A stretch of 64,000 bases of DNA from Gordionus sp. m RMFG-2023 (lineage: Eukaryota; Nematomorpha; Gordioida; Chordodea; Parachordodidae), in NCBI RefSeq assembly GCF_954871325.1, contig NC_088776.1, positions 31,544,508-31,608,507 of the forward strand, written 5' to 3'. The translations under genes and the position numbers were made by a program. Numbering within the stretch: position 1 is the stretch's first letter; each line of letters opens with the position of its first letter. Below, piece after piece: positions 37,258 through 49,022 of this stretch. The notes beneath the pieces are model-generated. The model worked only from the letters and a program-made list of their open reading frames with translations. It made no database searches and had not been told where the DNA came from.

Positions 37258-39115
37258 CAGGCGCGTACGCAGGAATTTGGTCTGGGGGGGGGATAATAAA
37301 TTTTTTTAAGAAATAATATTTTTAATTAAAAATACTAAGCATAAATTTATTAGGATTAATAACTTTTCTAATACACAATTTTAAACTAATGTGAATTAAA
37401 AAAATTATATATATAAACCGGCATTTAAATGTGAATCATAAAATATAAAGTGAATATAACCCACGATATGAATCACCTAAATGACCCAAAATTGAAATTT
37501 GAATTTTTTGAGCTTTTAATATATATAAAGTATAAAAAATTTAAATGTTGTAAATATAAATTAATACACAAAAAGTTTCTTAGGAATAATTGTATTTTGT
37601 ATGTTTTGAGCTTATTTTTCAATTATCAATCCTTGCTTGCGTTAAATGTCTATGAATATTCAAAAGATCCAAATCATTCAATCTACTTTCAGATGTTGTA
37701 TTTCATAGGTATGTTTTTCACAAACTTGCAGGCCCGGCCCCTGAGCCGGACCGTATTTTAATTTTTTTAAATATACCCGGGCCGGGCTCGTAATTTTTTT
37801 TTTAAAAACACCCGGGCTGGGCCTGAAAATTTTTTAAGAAAAAATATCCGAGCCGAGTTGTATATTTTAAAACCAAATATTTGAAATCGCCATTATTAGC
37901 TATAAATATCAAAAATAAATATAATTTATTTTAAAAAATTCGGGCTAAGCCAGCCGGGCCGGGCCTGAAAATTTTTTTAAAAAAAACCCGGGCCGGAAAA
38001 AATTTTAAAATAAAATCTGGGCCTGGTCCTGCAAATGGTACCTCTGCAAGGCTCTGTTATTCTTCTTAAAAAAGTGAATGTTCTCTCATTAGTTTACTAA
38101 AGAGCTGCTAATATATATATAACCATTTTAATAATTGGGAGTATAATCTAAAATGTGTTTGAAATAAAAAGCATCCATAGCATTTTTTGGGACTGTATCA
38201 ACCATAGTTAATCTTTTAATCATAGTTATTCAGCTAATAAGGCATCATAAGATATTTTAACATCTTCATGATAAAAATATAACAAATATTTATATTTTTT
38301 TTCTATCACCATATGAAAAAGGCTGGGAGAGGGGACATTTGTTTTATAATACTCTTCTACTGATCCTATATTAATGTTTTGATGATGAGCTTGCTTGCTG
38401 AAGTTGGGGGGGACAAATATTTAACACGTATAGCTCTGCTTTTGACTCAACAATAACATATAAAATAGAAATTCTTCAACAACACTAGCTCTATTTCCTT
38501 GAGTTCTAATAAAATGATCTCCGCTATTCTCATCTTCTTAATCAAGTCAATGTTATGTTTTTAAAAGTATTACATAAAATAGTTGTATAATTAAATAATA
38601 CATTCTAATGAGAAAAAAAATTTGGAATAAGTATTGAATCCAATAATTTTCTTGCTTCTGAGGAAATATTTCTTTCAAGCCATTGTGATATTTCAGTAAT
38701 AGCATTAATAATCAGCTCTTCTAACTCCAAAATAGCTGTTACTGTGGCGGAGACTCGATCTCGTTGGACAAGCTTGCAATTTTTTTCTCCCTGTTGGACA
38801 AGGAGTTTCAGAGATAATTATTATTTTATTAGAAATTTAGATAAATATTACGCCACTAAAATTTGAAAATAATAGGTAAATTACGCCAAGGAAAACTTGA
38901 AATCGAAATTGATTGATAAAATAACTTAGTAGATGAATGTGATAAATAAAAAAAATATATATATGTATATATGAGATAAGAATAAATATTAACAAATATA
39001 AATTAATATTAACAATAATATTTTTGAAAAATATAATCCGGCATCTGCATTTTTTGGCTTTGGGGGGGGGGGGGGATTTGTCCCCCTGTCCCCCCCCACG
39101 CTGCGTACGCGCCTG
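37258..39115 (-). mobile_element. hAT-type element with GCGTACGC ends nested in the 36859-40585 element
   Basis: Ends CAGGCGCGTACGCAG and CTGCGTACGCGCCTG are perfect inverted repeats, flanked by exact AATATTCA (37250-37257 and 39116-39123). Long G/C runs sit just inside both ends. The minus strand between about 38770 and 38100 has decayed coding sequence (for example ILELEELIINAITEISQWLE and MDAFYFKHILDYTPN) that I cannot assign beyond transposase-like. A smaller GGCCCGG-rich insertion lies at about 37722-38057. Confidence 0.85.
37722..38057. mobile_element. Small GGCCCGG/GGTACC MITE inside the GCGTACGC element
   Basis: The left side begins near CTTGCAGGCCCGGCCCC and the right side ends GCAAATGGTACCTCTGC followed by AAGGCTCTG, closely matching the inverted end of the 36859-40585 family. 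Several CCGGGCCGGG words lie between. I find no convincing target duplication. Confidence 0.6.
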
Positions 39116-39537
39116 AATATTCATAAAAATGGTAATAATATTTGTCATATACTATATTTTATATTACATTTAAAAAAAATAAAACTAATATAAATGGAAA
39201 ATATTTTGAGAATATAATATATTGTATTTAATTTACTATTTAATTTATAAAATAAAAATAAATCGCTATTTAAAAAAAATGCATGTATAATAAATAGTAT
39301 TTTGAAAATATAATCTAATTGCACAATATTAATATAATTTATTTTATAATATAAATTTTTAACAAAAGAAGATAATTGTATTATATAATATTGTAAAAAA
39401 AAATAATGAAAAATGTTGGATTAAAAACTTTCATGACTCAAGGTAAATATAATAAATGCAATAAATATTTGACAGTTTGCAAAGTAAAAAACCAGCATGA
39501 TTGACGAAACCCTATACTCAAGAAAGATATTAAAAAT

Positions 39538-39922
39538 TCACAAATAATCATGAAGAAAGAGAAGCATATCTACCTTTTCAGGTTGAAGATTACTTCTTCT
39601 TTCTTCAAGAATTCTCCCAGTAGTGGAAAAATTCCGCTCACAGCTTGCACTTAAAGCAGGAATTGCCAATTTTGTTAAAATTGGAAATTCGTTTTGATGA
39701 GCCGCCCACCATTCTAACAAATTATCCACCTTAAATGTTCTATCTATTATTTATGTATTTATAATATTCATCATCGGGTATTGAAATATTACCAGAATCA
39801 CCATCGCCCCAAAACGATTCAGTTTGTTTAACAACAGTCGTAATTTGACTGGTCGATGGTATTTCATTTACTTCCTGAGCCTCTTGTAATTTAATATAAT
39901 CTTTTATATAGTTTTCCGTCAT
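39538..39922 (-). pseudogene. hAT transposase C-terminal pieces
   Basis: The downstream frame (39729-39538) has LLEWWAAHQNEFP, LTKLAIPALSASCERNFS, TTGRILEERRSNL and a hydrophobic helix. This is a well-preserved hAT dimerisation domain, with the usual WW, ERxFS and R-x-NL elements. The upstream frame (39922-39740) is acidic linker sequence typical of the region just before it. The two frames are offset. The catalytic part is not recognisable in what remains. Confidence 0.8.
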
Positions 39923-40096
39923 TTTGCGATCTGTCCCTGACTACATACGTAATTGCTTGAATTTGGGACAGAGAAAAAGAGAAATAAAATGATACTTGTG
40001 TAAAACAAATTTTTCAATTAAAAAATGCTTTATATTAAGTAAAATCAATTTTATTTCTCCTTTTCGCTTTGAAAGGTATTACAAACTTTAAGAAGT

Positions 40097-40280
40097 GATA
40101 TTCCTTTATTTGATTGTTTTGGTAAAATATATTCTAAAAATTTAGATATGAATTATAAAAAAATATATTAATAATACTTGAATATTGGGGCTTATTTAAG
40201 ATATTCCTTTATTTGATTGTTTTGGTAAAATATGTTGTAAAAATTTAGATATGAATTATAAAAAAATATATTAATACTTT
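40097..40280. repeat. ~100-bp tandem duplication
   Basis: Two copies of 'gatattcctttatttgattg' followed by 'ttttggtaaaatat' and 'aaaaatttagatatgaatta' lie at about 40097-40178 and 40200-40277, within the hAT element. Confidence 0.7.
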
Positions 40281-40765
40281 GAATAAATTTGCAGGAAATT
40301 AATAATTAGATCGATCTGTGGGTTGTTAGGTAGTGTTAACCATCACCCAATATTATATTAATCATAACTATAATATAATATAATCTTATAACTATTAACT
40401 CATAATGTAAAAATTTTTATAAAAAATATTAAGGCCCGGCCCGGGTTTAACAATTTTAGGCCCGGCCCGGATATGTTTAAAAAAATTTTTTTTAGGCCCG
40501 GCCTGGCCTGGGTATATTTAAAAAATTTAAAATACGGCCCGGCCCTGCCCGGGACCGGGTTTAGGGCCGGGCCTGCAGGTCTCTGATATATTAAATAAAT
40601 ATTATATATAAAGGATGATGAATTTGAGAAACGGGAAATTTTAGGACGTAAAAATGTAATTCATGATTAAACAAATGTATATATATTGTAGAAAAAATAT
40701 TGAATATTAATAAAATGACTGTATAAAAACATGAAAATTCCTAGTTTATTTACCTATCTACATTC

Positions 40766-41690
40766 TCACTTTTATCATCATATCGTCGTAGTAATTGTCT
40801 AAACGGTTGCGGTTGTTATGATGATTATCATAGCGTTGATCGAAACGGTTGTCGTGACGAATATCATAGCGTTCATTGAAACTTTGTCGCGGCAATGCGC
40901 TAAACTCATGCTGTAAACGTCTCCTCCTCACCTTGCGTGGCTGCAAAGAAAACGGAGAGTTTAGCATTTTCGGTCTTCGAAGGAAGTTGAAGCTTGAATG
41001 AAGAGCGATTGGATCCTGGAAGTCTGCCTCGGTACAGATTTACCAATGTTGTTAAACTCGTTGTCAGATAAACTTCGAAGAAAAATCTTACTTGTATCGA
41101 AGAAATTTTACAAATTCCATATGTAGGCGCTGTCATCGCTACTAAATTTAGGAAAGTCCAACTTGGTAAATTCGGTCATATTGCTGGAATTATTCGATGC
41201 ATCCATCGTTAATTATTTTATTTGGATATGAGCGTTATATTTGCTTCAGGAGAGAATGCATGTAAAGTAAAAAATCATGATCAAATTTTGAGATAAAAAA
41301 TTGCGCGAAGTAGCGAAAATACATAACATTGCTTGGTCTCCATAATGATAAAAGTGAGAATGTTGATGGGTAAATAAATTAGGAATTTTAATGTTTTTAT
41401 ACCGCATTTTATTAAAGTATCTTTTCTACAATATTTAAACATTTGTTTAATCATGAATTACATTTTTACGTCTTAAAATCATTCCCGTTTCTCAAATTCA
41501 TCATCCTTTATATATATATTTATTTAATATATTAATATAAAATAATAAAACAATCATTTTACAATGTTAATAATTTTAAGTTGGCCGCTCGAAGTGTTAG
41601 TTAAAAATCTATTAAGTTAATCTATAATATTATAAAATAAAAAAATCAGTCTTACTCTAAAATAATGTAAATGGATCATTTCAACTGTAC
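40766..41690 (-). mobile_element. Gag-like fossil between inverted LTR-like repeats
   Basis: Minus-strand sequence from about 41210 to 40766 reads as a decayed retroelement Gag (start MDASNNSS, then LDFPKFSSDDSAYIWNL and NFFDTSK). It is flanked on the right by an LTR-like repeat in plus orientation (41351-41690) and on the left by the same repeat in minus orientation (40765-40594, continuing at 36858-36705). The right repeat is interrupted by the hAT element starting at 41699. Broken, with several breaks; moderately old. Confidence 0.55.
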
Positions 41691-41703
41691 CCTATAACCA
41701 GGG

Positions 41704-41796
41704 TTGACATGTCAGTCAATTGACTGTTTACATGTCAGTCAATTGACTGTTTACATGTCAGTCAATTGACTGTTGACATGTCAGTCAATTGACTGG
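41704..41796. repeat. Four 23-24-bp palindromic tandem repeats at the left end of the hAT element
   Basis: The unit is close to ACATGTCAGTCAATTGACTG, repeated four times directly inside the left end. The inner word CAGTCAATTGACTG is itself a perfect palindrome. One copy (cagtcaattgactg) also lies near the right end, about 51265. Such arrays are candidate transposase-binding sites in hAT elements (inference). Confidence 0.85.
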
Positions 41797-42398
41797 AGGA
41801 GTATGTTCGATCAAATACAGTCAAATATTCTTGGGCGAATAAATATTTTGATATAATTGACTAGTATGCATTTCAATCTTATTAGGTTACAATTATTTAA
41901 AAATATATTTGTATCATGAAGGAATCGTTTTAATTATAAATTTATATTAAAATTTAAAAAAATTTGTAATATAAAAATTTTTTTTTTTATTATACTAAAA
42001 TAAATATAATAATTTAGCTAAGTCATGGTTTATTTTTTAATAAATTTAAAATTTATTTAATATTTAGACGAGTATGAATTATATTAATTCTCATTTATTT
42101 TACTTTCACTTGCTACATCTGAATTTATAAATTTTCCTTTTAGTTGTTCTGGTCAGATTTACAAAATAATTTATTCAATTCTGGTAAAAAGTTTTATATT
42201 ATATATATATTTTTTTTTTTAAATTCAATTTTTTATTAAAATTCATATAAAAATATGAAAAAATATTATTATTTAAAAATTAACATTATAATATAGAGAA
42301 TATAAAAAAATATGTCATATATCAGTTTAAGTTAAAAAAAAATATTGATACAAATGTATATTTTTATAAAAAGAAAAAAAAACATTTAAAAAAAAATA

Positions 42399-42830
42399 TC
42401 AAATGGCTAGGTCGGGCCATGATGTATTAAATATTTGATAATTAGATCTAATTATAGATACGGCAACTTTCTGCTTGAGTTTGTAAAATGGAGAAAGGTA
42501 TGATTTTTTTATTGATTTGGATATTATTTTGAATAGATCTAAAGCCGCTTGTCCAAAAGAGCAGGTTGATGTAATTAGAACAAAGTGGTTATCACACATT
42601 AGGTGTGAGTATTTTATAATTATTAGAGATTCGTCTCTGTTAAGGGGATCATGGAAATTATTAGATGGAGCCATGGGAACAATGCAGGTAAAATCCCACA
42701 TTAAAGGCTTTCCCATGAAAAAAGGTACGACGGTTTTGCCGTCAGGGCGTTTTTTTTTATCTAAAAAGGATGTGGGTTCTAAAATACAGGGAAAATTGGC
42801 TTTAAATGGTTTAGGAAAGGTACGCCCATA
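42399..42830 (-). pseudogene. Fragment of a mobile-element-linked conserved domain (RPDG…WD.TC motif)
   Basis: The minus strand from 42830 reads LEPTSFLDKKKRPDGKTVVP, then GKPLMWDFTC, MAPSNN and, nearer the end, SIIRSN. From memory this RPDG…WDxTC…APS…I(A)I.(R)GN pattern is a conserved C-terminal domain found on many LINE-type reverse-transcriptase proteins or copies in aquatic animals. It lies between the hAT end and the transposase start, so it may be an insertion or captured fragment. A frame runs on the opposite strand (42517-42831) but shows no family pattern. Confidence 0.45.
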
Positions 42831-42942
42831 GAATATTAAGCCAAATTATTGAAATAATTGGTTGATAATTATAAGATAATTAAGATTAATTAACTTTACA
42901 ATAATCAAAATCTTTTATAGTTAAATCTTAATATATTAGGAA

Positions 42943-43031
42943 TTATGGTCAAACCAAAGCATCAAGTTTGGAAACATTTTCAAGAAGAACGCGATGGTAA
43001 ATCAGTTAGGTTTTGCAAGATGTCTTATAAT
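42943..43031 (+). pseudogene. Start of the DUF659-hAT transposase: BED finger, cut by an insertion
   Basis: MVKPKHQVWKHFQEERDGKS then VRFCK begins a BED zinc finger (VW..F…, C..C). The frame is cut by the element inserted at 43032. Sequence resuming at 47415 reads ITHVDRMVKHLLSSC, the His/Cys second half of a BED finger (…RM.KHL..C), which shows that the finger was whole before the insertion. Confidence 0.75.
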
Positions 43032-44259
43032 TAGAGTTGCCAGGTCAATATTTCCAGGTTGCGGGAGAAATTTGGTATTTTGCGGGAGAAATATGAAAAT
43101 TATAGTAGAAATATAAAAATTGCAAAAAATTTTTTTGCGGGCCGACTTAGTTATCCACCTATTATTTTTTATAATAATTAGTTTATAATACAAAATCGTT
43201 AACTATTTTTCAAATAAAACAGGTAACTATTTTTCAAAATAAAATAGGTAATTATAGTATGAGACAAAATTTTTTAAATACTATCTTTATTAAAATAATA
43301 TCTTGATTTATTAAAATATATTAATTTTATAAAAAAAACGAGCAATCTTTTTTAAATATAAAGTTTTATAAAAACAAATAATTTTAATTTTACAATGTAA
43401 AAAATATATTTTATATGAATGTCCCGCAAAACTACTGCAATTGAAAATCTACCATGTGTTTGTGTATAACATTATAGGGATAGGCGCTTAATTGTCAAGT
43501 ATCAGGTTTAAATACATAATAAGGTAATATTGTTATTTTATTGATAATTATTTTATTTTTTATAGTTCAATCATATTATTATTATAATCAGTGGTGTAAC
43601 TACATTTATTGCAAAACAAAAATATTCTCCAAAAATAAGAAATAATACAGATGCAACTACAGTTACGATAATGGTATACATACACTTATCGTGTAGTACA
43701 ACATTCACAGAGCTAGTTATCATCACAATATGGGTAGAATCATTTTCTCATAATATTTAATGACTCCGAGATAAATAAAACTTTAATTGTAGAACAAAAA
43801 TGAGAAAGGCTATTATCAATGTTTTAAAATCTGAATCCAGGTCAATTTTTGACGCTTTCTAAGATAGGTGTACACATGCAATTCTAACAGATGCACCTCA
43901 TAGGGAAATATTAAAACATTTCCCTTGATCCTCTGCTATTTCAACAAAATTAAAGTAGTCTTAATGAAACTATTAAATTTTTTTCCCTCAAATAGTGAAA
44001 AATCCAAAGACATAGCTAACCATAAATTTTATATGTATAGCAGATTCAGAATTATCAATGAATTGCATATCAGCTTTCTGATCTGATAATCCCTCAGTGA
44101 ATTTGGCAAAAAATCTAATTACATGCTGTTAATATGGTTGAAATCAGAAGAATCTATTTTAATAAAGATTCACAAAATTATGCTGCAAATGTGTTCATAA
44201 TATACAGTTAAAAATTGACAATAAATTTTAAGGCGCCATTGCTAAAAATTTATTAAAAT

Positions 44260-45817
44260 TGTCAAAGTTAGTAGAATTTAGGATTGGGAGATTAGAACAG
44301 TTGTCAAATAAAGAAAAGTTAGAACTAAAATATGATACTAAATCTTTATTAAATACTTAAATATAAAGTGAAAACATAAACAAAATAAAAGAAAAATAAA
44401 ATTAATATAAATTAAAATTAAAAATTAAGTTCGCAAAATAATAATTATAATGATTTTACAAGTAAAATATTCCCGATTATATATACTTTTCTATACTATT
44501 CATTTACATAGTGTTTAAACAACAAACTTAAAATCTTGAACTCTATTTAATCTGAATAATAAATCTTTTTTATTCATTTTTCTTATTTGAATATTACAAC
44601 ACCCTTCCACTTAGATTAGACCCCACATTCTGCGAAATACCAATATTCGTGCATGTATCCCCATTACTGCTTTATTTCCTTTGCTCACTTACATCACCGA
44701 TAGATTCTGTTTCTTGTCTTAGTCTGTTATTGATGAGCTCTTAGCACTAACAACTTGATTAACGCATGCCTTTAAACGATACACGATTTCTAATCAACGA
44801 TTATCGATACTACGTCTTAAATTCTCCTGATAAATTAACTTGGTCTTTTGCTTGTTTCTAAAGTTCTCTTGTAACTAATGATCATTGCTTTATCTCCATC
44901 AACGATGTGAGATGCTTGATCTGTGATTTTTCACGACTTCTTCTTTCTTAGATCATCGATTTTGTATCTTATACTAAAGTTTTGATAAGCAATTGGCGAT
45001 AATTTGTCAACGATTAACGATTGCATCCTGGTCTTGATCACTTGTTCTACCTAGCTGCTTGTCAATATATCAACTTCGTCTTAAGATCTCTTGTATGATA
45101 AAGATTTCTTTTATCTTTTGATCTCAAATAAAAATTCGATCTCTACATGAGCTCGATTGCGGCATAAAATTTCTAATGACGAAAAGCCGTTTCTCTGTAT
45201 GAAGATTTTTGGTTAATCCACAACCTAATATTATATAAAACGATCACTTGTACCTATAACGATCTCTTGTGACGAATTCTTTTTAGCTAAACGACTAATT
45301 CTATTCTTTTCCAAATTACTACCATTAATATTGATACCATTGTTATATTGCTCTCATTCTTTGTCTTAGTCGATAGTCATTTCATACATTCCCTTCCCCC
45401 TTTATTTAGAATTTCTTTTCAGAGTTAATTAAACTGAATTGTTGAAATTTTCCTGGCGCCTCCTATCTCCAACATCATTGTCAAAGTTAGTAGAATTTAG
45501 GATTGGGAGATTAGAACAGTTGTCAAATGAAGAAAAGTTAGAACTAAAATATGATACTAAATCTTTATTAAATACTTAAATATAAAGTGAAAACATAAAC
45601 AAAATAAAAGAAAAATAAAATTAATATAAATTAAAATTAAAAATTAAGTTCGCAAAATAATAATTATAATGATTTTACAAGTAAAATATTACCGATTATA
45701 TATAATTTTCTATACTATTCATTTACATAGTGTTTAAACAACAAACCTAAAATCTTGAACTTTATTTAATCTGAATAATAAATCTTTTTTATTCATTTTT
45801 CTTAATTGATTACAACA
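44260..45817 (-). mobile_element. Small non-coding LTR retrotransposon (TRIM/LARD-like)
   Basis: Direct repeats 44260-44601 and 45479-45817 (342 and 339 bp) begin TG, end CA and are nearly identical; the five bases AAAAT flank the unit on both sides. A purine tract (AAGTGGAAGGG, minus strand) abuts the left repeat, so the element points to the minus strand. The 877-bp interior has no coding frame that I recognise. It looks structurally whole but non-autonomous, and fairly young. Confidence 0.82.
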
Positions 45818-47019
45818 AAAATGTTCAAATATTTTAAAAATACCGATAGACATTGATGTCTTGTTTGAGGAGATTGTAATGCTCTCTATTTTTGATATGC
45901 CAAAATATTCAAAATAGTAATTTTACAATGTAAAAAATATATTTAATTTATGCGAATGTATAAATAAGATTATATAAAATATAAAAAAATAATGGAATAA
46001 ATAGTTATAATGTTAACTATATTTTATTTGAGATTTAAATAATTTAACTAAACGGTTATTGAGATATTTATAAAATTCCTGGCATGACATATTATAATTT
46101 TGTTTAACCTTAAACTCGGCCTCTAATGTTGCTAAAGCAATCCGATTTCTCTCCAGGCAGTCCTCATCAGGCTAAAAATGCGCTCTGTTAGAATGAGGTA
46201 AGGAGAAAACATACTCGCATACTTTTTCCAAGCTTGGGGATTTATCGTTATTACGAAAAAATTCCACCCATTTCTCCTCTGCTTTTATACCATCTAACTT
46301 TAAGTATTATGGCAAAAAGAGAGAATTACTATCTCCTCAAACGAGACAACAATGTCTTTAGGTATTTTTAATATATTTATTAAATTACAAAACCATCAAT
46401 GATGATTTCTGTTCCAAGGTCATAATATTAATACATTTGTAAATATAGTAAAATCAAATTTTGATTGTATATATTGTCATAATAAAAATATCTGCTTCAT
46501 TTAAAAAAATATTAATTAGAGTATTATTTGAACATTTTAATATAATATTTTTAGCAATAGAGCCATATAATTTATTATCAATTTATAACTGTTGAAATGA
46601 ACAGTGCTGTAGCAAGGATTTTATGTAGAATCTTCTGATTGCAACTGAATATTAACTGGATGAGAACTAATCTCAAATATGCTTCTACCATTTCATCCTC
46701 GAAAAATTTTTCAAAATTTTAGGACAGCTTAAAATACTTATTTATTTAATAAGTATATTTTTAAGGGTTCGTAAAATTTTAAAATTCTATCTATGGCAGG
46801 TATTAATAATAACCACATGCTAAGTACATGTCGTAACAACTCACACTATTCCAAGTCATACCACTCCACCAACTTTTAATTTATTAACTCTTTTAGTTGA
46901 TGATCGACATCCACGGATAGTACATTCATTGCCTTCTTGCAAGAATTATGTGGTATATGGCATATACAGTCAATTGGTATTAATTCATTATTTTGCTGTC
47001 TCAATTCGGTAAATACACT

Positions 47020-47277
47020 TTAGTTTTTGCCAAAACACAGAGGAATTATCAGGGCAGAAAGCTGACATGCACTCATTGATAACCCAGAAGTAACTATATT
47101 TACCATAATGGGGTTAGCTATATCGTTGAATTTTTCACTATCCGAGGAAAATTTCTTTAATAGTTTTAATGAAATGACTTTATTCTTGTTAAAATAGCGA
47201 AGGTTTAAGGGAATTGTTTTAATATTTCCCTTATTAGATGCATCTGTTACAATTGCATATGGGTGCCCATTTTTCAA
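47020..47277 (-). pseudogene. hAT (DUF4371-type) transposase fragment
   Basis: The frame contains AIVTDASNKGNIKTIPLNLR and later NIVTSGLSMSACQ. The TDASN…GN.K motif holds the first catalytic Asp of DUF4371-type hAT transposases. Downstream, in-frame continuation is lost. This fragment identifies the element at 43032-47414. Confidence 0.65.
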
Positions 47278-47580
47278 ATAGTCTAGAATTGACCTTGTCA
47301 GGTCCTAAAACATTTTTGTTCTACCACAAGTAAAGTTTGCACTTATATTGGAGTCGTTAAATATTATTGGGAAAAGATTCGACCCTCATTGTGATGGGAG
47401 ACATGGCAACCCTGCTTATATTACCCACGTTGATAGAATGGTCAAACATTTATTAAGCAGTTGCACTATGTGGTAGAGATCTGCAAAAGTAGGCCCGGCC
47501 CATACCCGGCCCGAACTAATATTTTTTAAGAAAATTCAGGCAGAGCCGGGTCGGGCCTTAAAATTTTTTTAAAATATATC

Positions 47581-49022
47581 TAGACCTGGGCGCTGGCCGG
47601 CCGCCGACCTTTTTTGGTTACGCCATCGGCGGCGCACGGCCGGCGAAATCTTTTTCATATTTCATACCTTATCACTGTTGTAATTTTTATAATGTCAATT
47701 AGGATTTTGATGAATTTTTATTTTATTATTACTGCTCTAAGATATAAAACTGCAGAGGTTGAATTTGAATTCGAGGAAGATCAAAAAAATGTCTAAGTAC
47801 AATAGATTTAACATCAGACATGTTAGATCTGACAGCATTGATTCATACCTGGATACCCGTTTTTAAATTGGAAATTCCAATGATAATAATAAGAATAATT
47901 CCACGCATATGAAAACTTTTAATAATTATTCTAGAATATCTGGATTAAATAAGAATTTAATTGATAATGTTTTGAAAAGAATTGGGAAGCACTTTCTCAA
48001 ATTATGAATCTGAGCTTGTGGAAGAACTATTAGCATTTCTTTTAAAATTTAAAGAAACTGTCGAATTTCTTTCAGTACAAAAAGAACCTACTTTAAACTT
48101 GGCGTTACTTTTTAGAAGTGAAATTGAAACTAATTTAATAGTAAATGATAGTGATAGTTCTGAAATCATTTCACGAAAATATGCTAAAAAAAAACTTGCG
48201 TTACGATTTTCGGTTTGTAATCTGCAAGTAATAATATATAATATATAATATTCTTTTATTTTTTATTTAAAATTATCTAGATATTGACTTCTCTTTAGAT
48301 CCAAGATTTCAAAAATTAACAATTGTTTCAAAGTATTTAATAGAGCAAAATTGCTCAGCTTCAGAATTTATAATAAAACATCTTAAACTTATAGAGAATG
48401 ATGATAATCAGGTAGTAAATATAGCTAATGAAGATCAAGATGAATTATTAAATTTAAGTTATTTGACAAAATTGGTAAATAAACATTCAACAAATATAAA
48501 TTATGATTCCAAGTTAGGTGACTTAGAACAAGAATGCCACAGTTTTCTTGGAAAACGATATTTACAAGATATGGACGTTCTAAAATTTTGAAGAGAAAAA
48601 AAGAGTGAACTTCATAATTTTTCCAGGCTCGCCAAAAAATTCTTTGCATTCGGGTAATTAGGACACCTAGTGAAAGAGTTTTCTCTACCGCTGGATTGAC
48701 GTTAAATTCAAGTGGATGATTATTATCTCGAAAATTTAAATAAAATAATTTTTATACATGATAATTATAAAATTACGAAATCGATTTTGGATTTATAATG
48801 AGTTTTCTATTAAATAAATATTAAAAAATATGCCGAGATATCTGTAGAGTAGTGTATATTCGTTTTTTTTAAATAATGAGCAATTAAAAAATTTATTTTA
48901 TAAAAATTTATAACTGCGCCGATATTATTGACGGCGGCTAAAAATCGGCGCGCCGCCGGCCGTCGATAAGATTTTTTGAAAATTGCGCCGGCCGCCGATA
49001 GTTTCGTCGGCGCACAGGTCTA
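47581..49022 (+). mobile_element. hAT element, TAGACCTG family, innermost of the nest
   Basis: The ends are TAGACCTGGGCGC and, inverted, TAGACCTGTGCGC. AATATATC flanks exactly (47573-47580 and 49023-49030). GC-rich CGGCCGGC sequence lies just inside both ends. Plus-strand transposase pieces run from about 47614 to 48720, including ITALRYK, a frame at 47982-48248 and, near 48665, TPSERVFSTAGLTLN. Frame changes and stops interrupt it. Confidence 0.9.
47982..48720 (+). pseudogene. hAT transposase remnant (TAGACCTG family)
   Basis: A frame at 47982-48248 reads ESELVEELLAFLLKFKETVE and then LALLFRSEIETN, like the helical domain of hAT transposases before the dimerisation segment. Further pieces (DLDPRF-like DFSLDPRFQKL near 48290; TPSERVFSTAGLTLN near 48665) follow in the usual order. 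At least two frame breaks separate them. The copy at 30015-31374 shares the same pieces. Confidence 0.75.

Larger units (their letters stand above)
36859..40585 (-). mobile_element. hAT element with GGCCCGG subterminal repeats, hosting a second hAT-type element
   Basis: Ends CAGAGACCTGCAG and CTGCAGGTCTCTG are perfect inverted repeats. ATATATTA flanks both sides exactly (36851-36858 and 40586-40593). Arrays of GGCCCGGCCCGG words lie inside each end. The minus strand carries hAT coding pieces at 39922-39740 and 39729-39538, the latter with WW, ALSASCERNFSTTGRILEE and RRSNLQPEKV (C-terminal dimerisation domain). An element at 37258-39115 is inserted inside. The host element itself sits inside an inverted LTR copy (36705-36858 continues at 40594). 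Confidence 0.9.
43032..47414 (-). mobile_element. Nested hAT-type element, TIR CAGGGTTGCCA, within the 41699-51313 element
   Basis: The left end is TAGAGTTGCCAGG and the right end, inverted, CAGGGTTGCCATG. The flanks CTTATAAT and CTTATATT match at 7 of 8 positions. On the minus strand, 47277-47020 has PYAIVTDASNKGNIKTIPL, like the start of the catalytic region of DUF4371-type hAT transposases (IATDASN.GN.K.FPL). Upstream coding sequence is decayed. A non-coding LTR element (44260-45817) is inserted inside. Confidence 0.75.

Noticed and set aside
37450-37761. Plus-strand 103-codon frame
   Set aside because: It runs from AT-rich filler into the GGCCCGG repeats of a MITE and shows no protein pattern.
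41699-41800. CRISPR-like direct repeats
   Set aside because: Four contiguous 23-24-bp palindromic units without spacers at the end of a hAT element in a eukaryotic genome; they are subterminal repeats.
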